From positions 352,501 to 416,500 of the forward strand of contig CM072881.1 in assembly GCA_036937835.1 (NCBI GenBank): a stretch of 64,000 bases of DNA. Direction: 5' to 3'. The stretch is from Pampus argenteus (taxonomy: Eukaryota > Chordata > Actinopteri > Scombriformes > Stromateidae). Within the stretch, counting starts at the first letter, position 1; each line of letters opens with the position of its first letter. Position numbers and translations under genes: made by a program. The notes under the pieces are model-generated. The model searched no databases, was not told the origin of the DNA, and worked only from the letters and a program-made list of their open reading frames with translations. Shown here piece after piece: positions 23,101 through 35,100 of this stretch.

Positions 23101-26100
23101 TCACACGGGTATCTGGAGTGTCAGGGAACCACTCAGGGGTTATATAGGTCAAATCAAATCAAATTTTATTTATATAGCCCAAAATCACAAAATACATTTG
23201 TCTCAGAGGGCTTTACAATCTGTAAAGGGAGTGACACCCTCTGTCCTTAGACCCTTGATTCAAGTGAGGAAAAACTTGCCCACCAAAAAACCTTTTTACA
23301 GGGAAAAAGGTGGAAGAAACCTCAGGAAGAGACACAGAGGAGGGATCCCTCTCCCAGGACGGACAGACGTGCAATGATGTCACATGTACAGAACAAATCA
23401 ACACACACATATTGTATACACACAATGAATTATAGTGAATTACAATGATAAAATGAGATTGTTTACAATGAATGATGAATTATTACAGTAACAGTGAAAC
23501 TTGTGATAAAGATACAGATGCGCAGCAGCATATCATTAACTAACTATAATCTGTAATGGGGATATGGTAACAATGATGACGGTGACAACACATGCAGAAG
23601 ACGCCACGCAGGACCACAGCAGCAGGCACAGTCCACAAGAACCTGCTGGTCTCCCAGCAGTCTAGTCCTATGGCAGCATAACTAAGGGATGACCTGAGCC
23701 AGCCCTAATTATAAGCTTTATCAAAAAGGAAAGTCTTAAGTCTACTCTTAAAGGTGTTGACCGTGTCTGCCTCCCGAACACAGAGTGGTAGTTTATTCCA
23801 CAGAAGAGTAGCTTGATAGCTGAAAGCTCTAGCTCCCAATCTACTTTTAGTCACTATAGGAACCACAAGGAACCCAGCATCCTGGGAGCGCAGTGTTCTA
23901 GTGGGGTGGTAAGGTACTATGAGCTCTTTTAGATATGATGGTGCCTGACCATGAAGAGCTTTGTATGTTAGTAGAAGAATTTTAAATTCTATTCTAGATT
24001 TAACGGGTAGCCAGTGCAAGGAAGCCAAAAAAGGAGAGATGTGATCTCTGATCTTGGTTCCTGTCAGAACACGTGTAGCAGCATTCTGAATCAGCTGTAA
24101 ACTCTTAAGAGACTTATTTGAGCAGCCTGTTAACAAAGAGTTACAATAGTCCAGCCTAGAAGTAACAAATGCATGGACTAGTTTTTCTGCATCCGCTTGA
24201 GAAATGATGCGTCTGATTTTGGCAATGTTACGCAAGTGGAAGAATGCAGTCCTCGAAAGTTGTTTTATATAGTCATTAAAGGACAAATCCTGATCAAAGA
24301 CAATTCCAAGATTTTTTACGGTGGAGCTGGAGGCCAGGGTGAAACCGTCTAAGGCTAAATCTCTGCAATGATAGTTTCTGAGGTGTTAAGTGATTGGTTT
24401 CATCAGGCTTGATCGATAAATATAATTGGGTGTCGTTGGCATAACAGTGAAAGTTAATTGAATGATTCCTAATAATGTTCCCTAGAAGAAGCATATATAA
24501 ACTGAATAGAAGTGGCCCTAATACAGAACCTTGTGGGACTCCATGAGAAACTTTGGTTTGCATGGAGGATTCATCATTAACATGAACAAACTGAGATCGG
24601 TCTAGGAAATATGACTTAAACCAGCCTAGGGCGGTTCCTTTAATGCCAATTTGATATTACAGTCTCTCAATGGTGTCAAATGCGGCACTAAGATCTAATA
24701 GGACAAGTACAGAGATGAGTCCTTTGTCTGATGCCATTAGGAGGTCGTTTGTAACTTTACCTAGTGCGGTCTCTGTGCTATGATTTACTCTAAATCCTGA
24801 CTGAAACTCCTCGAATAAACTGTTTGTGTGGAGAAAATCACATAGCTGATTGGCTACGGCTTTCTCAAGTACCTTAGAGATGAATGAAAGGTTTGATATT
24901 GGCCTGTAGTTGGCTAAAACCTCTTGATCTAGAGTTGTTTTTTTAAGAAGAGGCTTAATCACAGCTATTTTAAAGGACGGTGGTACATATCCTGATAATA
25001 AAGACAGATTAATCATATTCAATAAGGACGGGCTAACTAAAGGTAATACATCTTTAAGCAGCCTGGTTGGGATGGGGTCTAAGAGACAGGTTGACGACTT
25101 GGATAAAGAAATTATTGTAGTTATTTGTTTAATGTCGACGGGAGAAAAGCAGTCTAAATATATGTCAGGTTTTATAGCTATTTCCAACCTTGCTGTATCT
25201 GAAATCAGATGAGTGCCTGTTGAGGGCAAAAGGTGATGAATTTTGTCTCTAATATTTAGAATTTTATCATTAAAGAAGCTCATGAAGTCATTACTAGTTA
25301 GGCTTAAAGGAATAGATGACTCAATAGAGCTGTGGTTCTCTGTTAGCCTGGCTACAGTGCTGAAGAGAAATCTGGGGTTGTTCTTATTTTCCTAAATTAA
25401 TGAAGAATAATAGGCTGTTCTGGCATTACGCAGAGCCTTCCTATAAATTGCAAGATTATCTTGCCAGGCTAGGCAAGATTCTTCCAGTTTAGAGGCACGC
25501 CATTTACGTTCATATTTACGTGCCTCTTGCTTTAATTTGTGAGTGTGCTGGCTATACCATGGTGCTAACCTCCTCTGTTTTATTGTCTTCTTTTTCAGAG
25601 GTGCAATAGAGTCAAGAGTTGTCTGTAATGACTCTGTAGTATTATTAACAAGCTGATCTATGTGTGAGGGGCTACAGATAGCTGCTAAGTCCTCTGTAAC
25701 ATTAAGACATGGCATTGAATTTAATACGATAGCAATCGTTTCCTTAAATTTGGCTACAGCACTGTCAGATAAACATCTGCTGTAGGAGTTTCTGAAAAAA
25801 GGCTTATAGTCCAGTAGTATGAACTCAAAGGTTATTAGAAAATAGTCAGATAGAATAGGATTATGTGGAAAGACTATTAGATGATCAATTTCAATGCCAT
25901 ATGAGAGTATAAGGTCAAGAGTGTGATTCAGACAATGAGTCGGTTTGTTTACACTCTGACAGAAGCCAATTTAGTCTAACAAAGAGATAAATGCAGTACT
26001 AAGACTATCACTATGGTTGTCGACATGAATATTAAAATCACCTACAATAATTACTTTATCTGTTTTAACGACCAAGCCTGATGCAAATTCTGCAAATTCA

Positions 26101-29100
26101 GATAGAAATTCAGAATAAGGACCTGGAGCTCAATATAATATAAGATGAGATGAGATTCAACTTTATTGTCATTGTGCAGTTGCATCTCATCTCATCTTAT
26201 ATTATATTGAGCTCCAGGTCCTTATTCTGAATTTCTATCTGAATTTGCAGAATTTGCATCAGGCTTGGTCGTTAACAAATAATATTGGCTGTAATGTTTT
26301 CCAGGTTGGGTGAGTCAGGCTAAGAACGAGACTTTCAAATGAATTATAATTTAGTTTAGTTTTAGGATTAATGAGTAAACTAGAGTCAAATATGGCTCCA
26401 ACTCCACCACCTCGACCAGTACTTTGAGGAATATGAGTATTACAATGACTGGGGGGAGTGGATTCATTTAAACTAATATATTCATCCTCCTGCAACCAGG
26501 TTTCAGTGACGCAAAATAAATCAATATCATAATCAGATATTAATTCATTTACTAAAACAGCTTTAGAGGACAAGGACCTAATAATCAAGAGTCCACATTT
26601 AATTATCTTGTTTTGGACTTGTTTTGGACATCTAGCTTGCAGACGCCAATAAGGGGGGGGGGGGCTGTTGAATTTTCTCCATTTGTACAGACATAGAAAT
26701 GGGGGAGTGATCGCTAATGACTATACCAGGGGTATTTAATTAATTCCCACTTTTAATCAATGCAACGGTCTCGGAACAAATTAAGCAAACAGGCTTGGAG
26801 CTGCCAGCAGGGAGAATGAACAGATATTTAGTTGTCCATTCATCTTTAAAACAACGATTTTCAGTATCTACTTTCCTCTTTTTAGAACAAGCCATGTCTC
26901 CGTTCAGCCTTGCTCTCCCTGCTTTGTCTGTGGGAATTTTGTAGGCGTCGCAGGGTGTCCTTGGCTACCGGCACGAGTTTACCGGATTGACTATAGTAGC
27001 AGCGGCCGCGGTAAATTTCTATGTGCGCTCAAAACACTATTTATTTCGCCAGTGGTCGCAGTCCGGACAGAGCCATTTCCCGGTCCGGATCCGGACCGGA
27101 GTCCGCTAATCCGTGATGCCCGGACTATACAGTCAAACCAACAATTCTCTATTTTGGATACCAGTTCTTGCGATAGGGACAGCATACCACCCTGAACACG
27201 CCCGATCTCGGAAGCTAAGCAGGGTCAGGCCTGGTTAGTACTTGGATGGGAGTACCAGGTGCTGTACCCCCTTCCCATGGGCCCACCACCCATGGGAGGG
27301 GTCTAACGGTGCGAATGAGAGATGGGCGGCAGTCGGAGGCGGGGACCCTGGCGGTCCGAACCCCGGTTGCAGAAGCTGGCTCTGGGGAGAGGGGAAGTCT
27401 GGGCTTCCCTGCTGAAGCTGCTGCCCCCGCGACCCGACTACGGATAAGCGGAAGAAAACGAAACGAAAAAAAGTTCCTGCGATATTAAAAAATAATCTAT
27501 GCGAGACCTGATTTTATGTATTCCAGAGTAACATGAGTACTCCAGTTTATCTGGGTTAAGTTATCTCCAGATTTCAATTAAATTTAAGTCTGTAATATAT
27601 TGTAAAATTGTTTTCCTGGATTGTTTTTTGTGGGGGTCACTTTTTGTAGAGCGGTCGACTAATGGGTTCAAAGTGCAATTGAAATCTCCACCAATAATAT
27701 TTAGGCCATACAATGAAGACAGAGTTAAGAAGAAGTTTTCCAAAAATTAGGGTTGTCCTCATTATGACCATATATGGTGACCAAATTCAGTGCGAGAGAC
27801 AGGATCCTACCCTGGGCGATTACAAACCTTCGATGGGGGTCTCGGATTGTGTTAGTAAGTTGAAAAGGAATTGTTTTGTGAATAAGAATTAATACTCCCC
27901 TAGCGTAGTTATTATATGTGGCATATACAACTTGACCCGGCCACCTGCGCTGCACTCGTTCAATTTCAGTGACTGTTATATGAATTTCCTGAAGAAAAAT
28001 TATTTTAGAATGTAGGTTTTTGAGTCTGTTCATTACCTGCTTCAATTTGGTTAGCTTATTGAGTCCCCTGACATTCCAGCTTGTAAATCTTAAATCAGAC
28101 AGTTTTGGACTTTACATTTTGCTTCAAGTGCGATGACATATATGACCATGTTGAGTGTGACAGAAAGTAAGAGAAAAAAGTTAATGAAAGTATGAACATC
28201 TGAACTAAACATATATAAACACCTAGCCTTTGAAGTCCCAACCCCCTCCCTCCCTTACTTAAACTAAACATGAGAGGGCAAATACCAATCCTCACTAGTG
28301 AGGAGTGATGTAACTGTAGTCCCTTCACTCAGGCAGCCCACCCGGTCCCCCTCAGCTACGCATCACAACCTGAGCGTTCAAACACATACTGTCCTAGAAT
28401 GATGAAACGCTTTTCAATATTGACTGCCTCAGCAGCCTGTGTCAAACAAACAACGGTCTATAGTAGGTGCATAAAATAGTGTCCATCATATATGGCAGTG
28501 GCAGTTCTGCATATAGTTCAAATGAATTAGAATACAGAATGTAAGAATATAAAAATAATTTACAGAACCTGCATTAATTTGTAGCGCACCTAAATTGTCC
28601 ATAACGGTCCTTCTGTGGTTACCTGTACTCTTCCATTTCGAAGCTTAGGAGTTTGGAAGAAAGTTCTCAGCTTCTTCTGGTGTAAAAAAAAAGAAAAGGA
28701 TTATCTTCCCGTTGTGTAGGGCCCTCATTTTGCAGGGGCGTAAGATGAAACCTCGGAAGGTTCCCGCTTCAATGTACCTTTTCCTCGCGGCATTGAATGG
28801 GCTCTGTGCTTTCATGGTTTTCCGCTGATAAGTCTTGTGCAAAGAAGATTTTATGACCATCGTAAGAGAGTGAGCGTTGTCTTGCTGTGTTAAAAACGAA
28901 CTCTTGATCTTGAAATCGTAGGAAGCGAATGATTACAGCCCTGTTCTGATCCGGTCTCGGTCTTGTCAGAGTGTGATGCGCTCTTTCCAAGGTGAACGAT
29001 TTGCCGCTGTCGAGCTCCAACCAGACCGGTAACATTTGCTGGATGTAGTCAATCATGGGCTGGGTCTTTTCAGCATTTTCGGGAAGTCCAACTAGCCTTA

Positions 29101-32100
29101 ATTTCTTTCTTCGAGCACGATTTTCTAGATCTTCTGTCTTAGACTCCAGATAGGCGATGCGTTTGGCGGCGTCAGTCAGCTTCAATGTCACACTCTGCAG
29201 GCTGTCCTTGGCATGTCCAATGCGCCCTTCGGCTTCCGTGAGCAGCTTAGCGTTAGCAGTGATATCTTGTTGGTCTACGAAACTCTTTTTTACAGCATCG
29301 ACAGTGCTATTCATCATAGCTATGCGACTCTCCACGTTGTCAAGTTTTGCCCCAAAGCCATCTAGGGTACCTATCTTGGTGTGACTGTAGCTCATGTAGC
29401 ACCACAGCTAGCTCAGTCTGAGGGCTAGCCAGAGCGTCCACGACTTCGGCTGCCGGAGTGGTTTTGCCTTTCTGAGACCCACGGGATCTGGAACCGCTCT
29501 CGCAGTCTTTAAGCATTGTTTGTTTAGACATGTTTTACAAGTAACTAAAAGTGTCAATGACTAGGACTTTGCAAACTTTTAGCAGAGCTGAGAGGAGAAC
29601 CCGCTCTAAGCTGCCATCTTGATCCGCGGCTCCACCTGGCTCACTCTTTTTAGTGATTTTTGTGGGATAACACAAAGCTGGTCTTGGTTGCTGCATCCCT
29701 GGATGTGTGAAGCTTGGTTTAAAACAAACCTTTGCTGCTCTTGCAGCCTAGCTAGCAAAGCTTCTAAAGTTGTGCCCTTTTGGGCATTAGTCAAGTTTTT
29801 GTATTTCTCTGCGTGTTTCGTCTCACAATGCGGTCCTTAAAGACGGCGATCTGCTCCATGCAAACTAAACACACGGCTTTTCCCTCTGAGTTCAGTTAAC
29901 AAATACTTAAATAGCATTAGCAGACATTTAAAGTCATCTTGTGACAATGACAATGTTATATATAAATATACATTGCTATAATATCATTATATATGTGAAT
30001 AAAATGCAACTTCAAAATAAAAGCAAGCTTTCGTCTATGCATGAAGTAAAATGAGAAAATGTTTATTTTGTAATTTCCAATTAACCTTACACAGGCCCGT
30101 CAGAGTCAGCCAAAGGGCTGTATGTGGCCCAGAGGCTGTACAATGCCCAGGTCTGTACTAGATCCTTGCACCTCATTTTTTCTAGTTCTAGTTAAAGTCC
30201 CTCACAAAATGGCTGTTTTTGTGGCGCAGCTGCAAATAATGTAATGGTTGTAAATTAGGTTTAAAAAAAGAGTAGTTAAAAAATGTCACCATTGAGTGAA
30301 ATGTACTCCTATCAACAGGTTGCTGTTGTGTCAATTGAACAGTCTCAAAATCGTTTTCCATAATTAAGTACAGTATATAAAAACACGAGTAACTATCTCT
30401 TTTTAACCTATGTTCTCACATGTACAAAATGTCTGCTGTGCTCCCATAGACTCTGGTATGTGTGAGAGCTTGGTGTTGAACAGTGATTCAGAGAGTGAGA
30501 TCTTCTGTGACTCTGTGGATTCAGTGGAACAACTCTGCAGCATCAAGGTACAACTCACACACAACTTTAAAAAAGCACAAAAGAACATGTAAAAGCACAA
30601 GTGGCAGTTGTAACACACTGAACAAATTGACATTACTGCGGAGTGTCAGACACAGAACAAATATTCTAGAGAAGGAACATTTCTAATTCAAAGAGTGAAA
30701 ACTGTTTACAGATTCCACTCGTCAAGTCCAGGGGCTTTCAGAATGGTCACGTATCCCTGGAGTCATCTCCGATTCAGAGCCAGCAGCAGGAAGGTCGGCT
30801 TGAGGTCAGACAGGTCGGAGCTGGTCAGGGTGGAGAAGGGGCAGAGGATGGAAAGGGACAGGGTCCCAACAGGAGGAGTCAAGGCACCGGACGGGAAGGT
30901 TCCCACCACAACTGGAGTGGGCGTGAGCTGATATTTACTCTTCCAAAATTCCAGTTTGTACTGTTTGTATGACACATCAGGCTTATATGATCCTGTGTTC
31001 AGGTGGTGTTCCTCAGGGGAATCTGAGGCGAGGGGCCCCGGGCAGTGGAGGCGGAACTGGACGAGATGGAGGGGACGGTTCAGAGGGTGGGGCAGAGAGG
31101 CTGCATGACGCCCAGCTCCAGCAGCAGATCATCCAGGCCCTGAGGAGGCTGCGAGAGGACATGAGGAGTGTGATGGACAGGCTGGAGGTGGTGGAGCGGC
31201 TCACAGCTACACATGTAAGAACTAATGTGAAGATGTCTTTGTATACAGAGTGAAAAACAAACTCCTTTTTAATGTAGATAATGTCCATGTAATGCTTATC
31301 AGAGCAATTCACCATGTAATACAGGGGTCTCAGACTCGCGGCCCCCGGGCCAACTGCGGCCCCCGGGGCGATAATTTGCGGCCCGTCTTAATATGAAAGA
31401 TTAATGTTAGTGCGGCCCGCAAAATTGATATGAATGACACTTGTTGCTGAGCTGAATGAACCAATCACGGTTAGGTATATGGCTCTGGTGGGCGGAACAT
31501 CGGCAAGGCTGTCCGGTGGCTCAGCTGCGCGCAGGAGAAGCCTTGAAGCCCCTCTCAAGGCCCCGGTATGCTTCTGTGCAATCGCCGTAGTACGCCGCGT
31601 TCCGCATCGGAGGATTGCAGCATAGTAGTTACGCCAGCTCTGTAAAGCTCCACCTCGCTACAAGTCTGCCCCGGAGGACACGAAGAGTGTCGTCTCTCTC
31701 TCTCTCTGCGTGTGTGCGAGTCGCAGGGGCCACACACACAGCCTGTGCAAAGCGCAGGATGAAAAACTGACTTTTAAATGAATATAAACTTCATTAAAAG
31801 AAGACATGTCCGGGCAAAAGTGGACGTTTTGACACCGTATTTACAGACACGGATCCACAGCGTCTCGCTGCTTCTCCATATTGGTCAACGTCTCGATGCG
31901 TCCATGGCAACAAACAACAAACACTGCTTCTTCTTCGTAGGGTAAAATAAGCTCTCACTTTGTCAACGGGGTTTTGAGCACTGCACTCCGCCAAATGTGG
32001 CTCGCCTCTGTGAGAAGAAGCGCTGCAGGTCTCTAGAAGCAAGAAGTAGGCAAGAGAAGCCTTATTCAGAACAGTTCAGGTTTAATGTTATATTCATGTT

Positions 32101-35100
32101 CAGAAAGTTTAAGGTTAAATAACTATTAATACAGACATTTGAAACTGAATAAAAATATAATTAATTTCTCTAATCAGCCAGTCAGTCAGTTAATATGTGG
32201 TTTCTTTAGTCGTCTGTATCTGCTGTATGATCATTTTTAATTTTATTTGTTTATTTAATTCATTATTTTGTGTTAAAAATAAAGGCATTTGAGAACATTG
32301 GAATGTTTTATCAGCGCTTTTCTTGTGGAAATCCTGATGCGGCCCAGACTCTGCCTCCAGCGGCCCCCAGGTCAATTGAGTTTGAGACCCCTGATGTAAT
32401 ATATCTACACTGTATCCCAAACATTCATGCACCATAGAAAAAGTCAACTCAGATTGTGAACATTGAACAGAATGCATTTATTCAAAAGCCAGTGTATCCC
32501 CCCTGCATAGAAATAAGTAGAGAGGGCTCTCATCAGAGAACTCAGTTTTCGCAGTGTCCTGGGGTCATTAAGCATACTTCTTTGCAAGAGCAAGCCACTT
32601 CTCCTTTTGCAATTTCTCAGTCAGAAAACGATGGATGGTACTCTCAGTGACTGCTTCCCTAAGAGTATTCAGTCTTCGAGCCTTGCGGATGAGGTCTTTG
32701 GCCCTCAAACTCAGAACAGAGGGGTGACCTGGATGGGGAATGTCTTCAAAGGAGCCACAACTCTGGTATCTGCCCCTACTTCTTCACCCATCATATGCTT
32801 CTGTTAAAGTCCTGAGCTATCTCCCTGCAAGTTTTTCCTGCCCTGCACGAGGAAATTGCTTGAGCACGGACTTGAGGCTTTGAAAGTGTAGCTTTACCAG
32901 ATTTTTGTTTGGCCATTGTGGCAACACTACCGAAAAGGTTCTCTCAGTGACATGCTTTATGGTCAACCAAGAAATTTATAGGCCTATCACAAACAGATGA
33001 ACTAATTAAACAACCTCACAACACCTGGCTGACCAGGTGCAACCCATTTTGGAGACAAACGGGCAAAAATGTTGCCCATTGGGGTGCATGAACTTATGGG
33101 ACACGGTATGTAGTAGAAAATTGATACCTAAAATTTTATTTTTGATCATCAGATCTTAGAATGTTCTATTTATGGACTGTTAGAAAATAGAAAAATGGGT
33201 AAATTAGAAAGAGATTACTGGAGTACTTTGAATCGGGGGCATAATGCTCACAAATGTCCACAAGACTTTTGGCAAATGTGCAAACTCTTTTTTGTGGTAT
33301 ATAGTATACATATACTTTTGCCATATTACTTAAGATGAAAAAAATGTAAGGCTTGATTTTTTTTCTGTTACACAGACACAATATGTTTAATATTTTGCTT
33401 TGGACTCATTTTAAGATTCAGAAAGATTTTTGGATTTTGTTTTGAGGCGTCAATTAAGAAAACAAAACATCTAAAGTCATCACTCATACTTATCATTCTC
33501 TTGCAGGCACATCATGGTGATTTTGTGCTTGGTAAAATGATGTAGTGGGACAAAATTTTATCTTGTGTAAACTGTTGTGTAACTCATGCTTGAATTAAAA
33601 TTGTATTAGAGAAGTGCAGACATGAAAAGGGAGATTGAAAATGTCAAAAGCAACATAGTGAAAAGTAGTTCAGAGTGTGTTTTTTTTAAAATGTTGCATG
33701 AAGTGATGTCAGCTCACTGCTGTTGTATATGTAACAGGCTCAGGCTGAGTGGAGACCATGTCCACATTGTGCACCCACAGTGTCACAACAGCAGGTAAGA
33801 CTCAACATCCCAGCTTACATCTACCAGATCGAAGTAGCTAAGTTACATTTTCTTTTTGTTCTATTTGGTCCTACACTGGAAACTGTGATGTAGAGGTGAA
33901 AGCTCAAAAAAGCTAATAAGTGGACCTTGAGTTAAGATCATATTGTCACATAATGTATCAGAAGTAAATATGGATTCTGAAATTGTCCTTGGTCTTCCGT
34001 GCCTTTATTATTAGTTAATACGCTAGTGCTTATACAATGGATAGGAACGTATTCACAGTGCTCTGCTTTTTTCACGTTTTGTTATGTTACAGCCTTATTC
34101 CAAAATGAATTCAAATTAATGTTATCCTCAAAATTCTACACATAATAGCCCATAATGACGACTTAAATGCAAATGTATTAAAAATAAAAACACAAAGAAA
34201 TTAAATTTAGCTCAGGTACATTCTGTTTCCATTGGTCATCATTGAGATGTTTCTACAGCTCAATTGGAGTACACCTGTCGTATATTCATTTGATTGGACG
34301 TTAATTTGGGAAAAGTACACACCAATCTATTTAAGGTCCCACAGGACTCTTCCTAGAGCTGTTCCTCTAGTCCCTCTAAACTGGGTGATCGAAGAAGAAG
34401 GGCTTTAGTTAGGGAGGTGACCAATAACCCGATGGTCACTTTGACAGAGCTATAGGTTTCCTTGCTGCAGCTCTCCACCAATCAGACCTGTATGGTAGAG
34501 AAGGCCAGATGGAATCAACTCCTTCGTAAAAAGCACATGGCAGTCGGACTGGAGTTTGCCAAAAGGCTCCTGAAAGACTCTCAGACCATGAGAAACAAAA
34601 TTCTCTAGTCTGATGGAATGAATCTTTGGTATAAATGTTACACGTTATGTTTGGAGAAAACCAGGCACTGCTCATCACCTGGACAGCATCATGCTGTGGG
34701 GATATTTTTCAACTGCAGTAACTGAGAAACTAGTCAGGATTGAGAGAAAGATACAGAGATGTACAGAGATATCCTGGAAGAAAACCTGTTCCAGAGCGCT
34801 CTTGACCTCAGACGGGGCGATGGTTCATCTTTTAACATGACAACAACCCTAAGCACACAGCCTGTATCCTCAGATATGGAAGGAGTGGCTTCAGGCCAAC
34901 AGCCAGAGCCCAGACTAGAATCCTATTGAACATCTCTGGAGGGATCTGAAAATGGCTGTGCACCAACTGGCCAAAGATAGGTGAGCCAAGCTTGTGGCTT
35001 CATATTCCAAAAGACTTGAGGCTATAATTAAAAAAATTATTCCATTTTGGAATAAATTTGTGAATACTTTCTGTATGTAGTTTTGAGTGAGGATACTATT

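Larger units (their letters stand above)
23152..26630 (-). mobile_element. L2/Maui-like LINE, longest copy (E)
   Basis: The 3' tail (CAAATCAAATC complement) begins at 23152. Upstream on the minus strand lie the 3' UTR, then ORF2 from endonuclease (near 26588) to C-terminus (23705). A perfect inverted repeat of 91-bp arms sits inside the endonuclease region (26065-26275). It is inserted in the nested L1 with loss of that L1's RT region. Confidence 0.88.
26630..28105 (-). pseudogene. L1-type ORF2 endonuclease of the nested LINE
   Basis: Starts near RFTSWNVRGL, then FLQEIHITV, ARGVLILIHK, GDFNCTLNPL and RSRIDYF. It is interrupted at 27176-27471 by a 5S SINE (after LISQEL) and at 26727-27122 by a hAT derivative (inside CIVISDHSP), and resumes with ISDHSPISMSVQME before the L2 junction near 26630. 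Confidence 0.82.
22559..29636 (-). mobile_element. L1-like LINE, full-length insertion later gutted
   Basis: The poly(T) at 22559-22573 is the complement of a poly(A) tail and the 5' end is near 29636. TGGCTTACTCTTTTT (22549-22563) and TGGCTCACTCTTTTT (29637-29651) form a 15-bp target duplication with one mismatch. The order on the minus strand is 5' UTR with CAAGATGGCAGC, ORF1, ORF2 endonuclease, interruptions by a SINE, a hAT derivative and an L2, then the ORF2 C-terminus. The RT portion is absent across the L2 insertion. Confidence 0.88.
20807..30155 (-). mobile_element. hAT element at the base of a transposon nest
   Basis: The left end is CAGGGGTGGGCAATTA and the right end (complement) is CAGACCTGGGCATTGTA. 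Flanks CACTAGGT (20799-20806) and TACTAGAT (30156-30163) agree at 6 of 8 positions, as expected for an old duplication. Its transposase is split by an L1 at 22559-29636. With the L1 removed, the BED part (29880-29640) reads straight into EGEFVKACLMDSAALIC on the left side. It occupies most of acbd4 intron 5. Confidence 0.82.

Noticed and set aside
27182..27268. 5S rRNA gene
   Set aside because: Two internal blocks are missing and it is flanked by a LINE-like tail and target duplications, so it is a SINE head.
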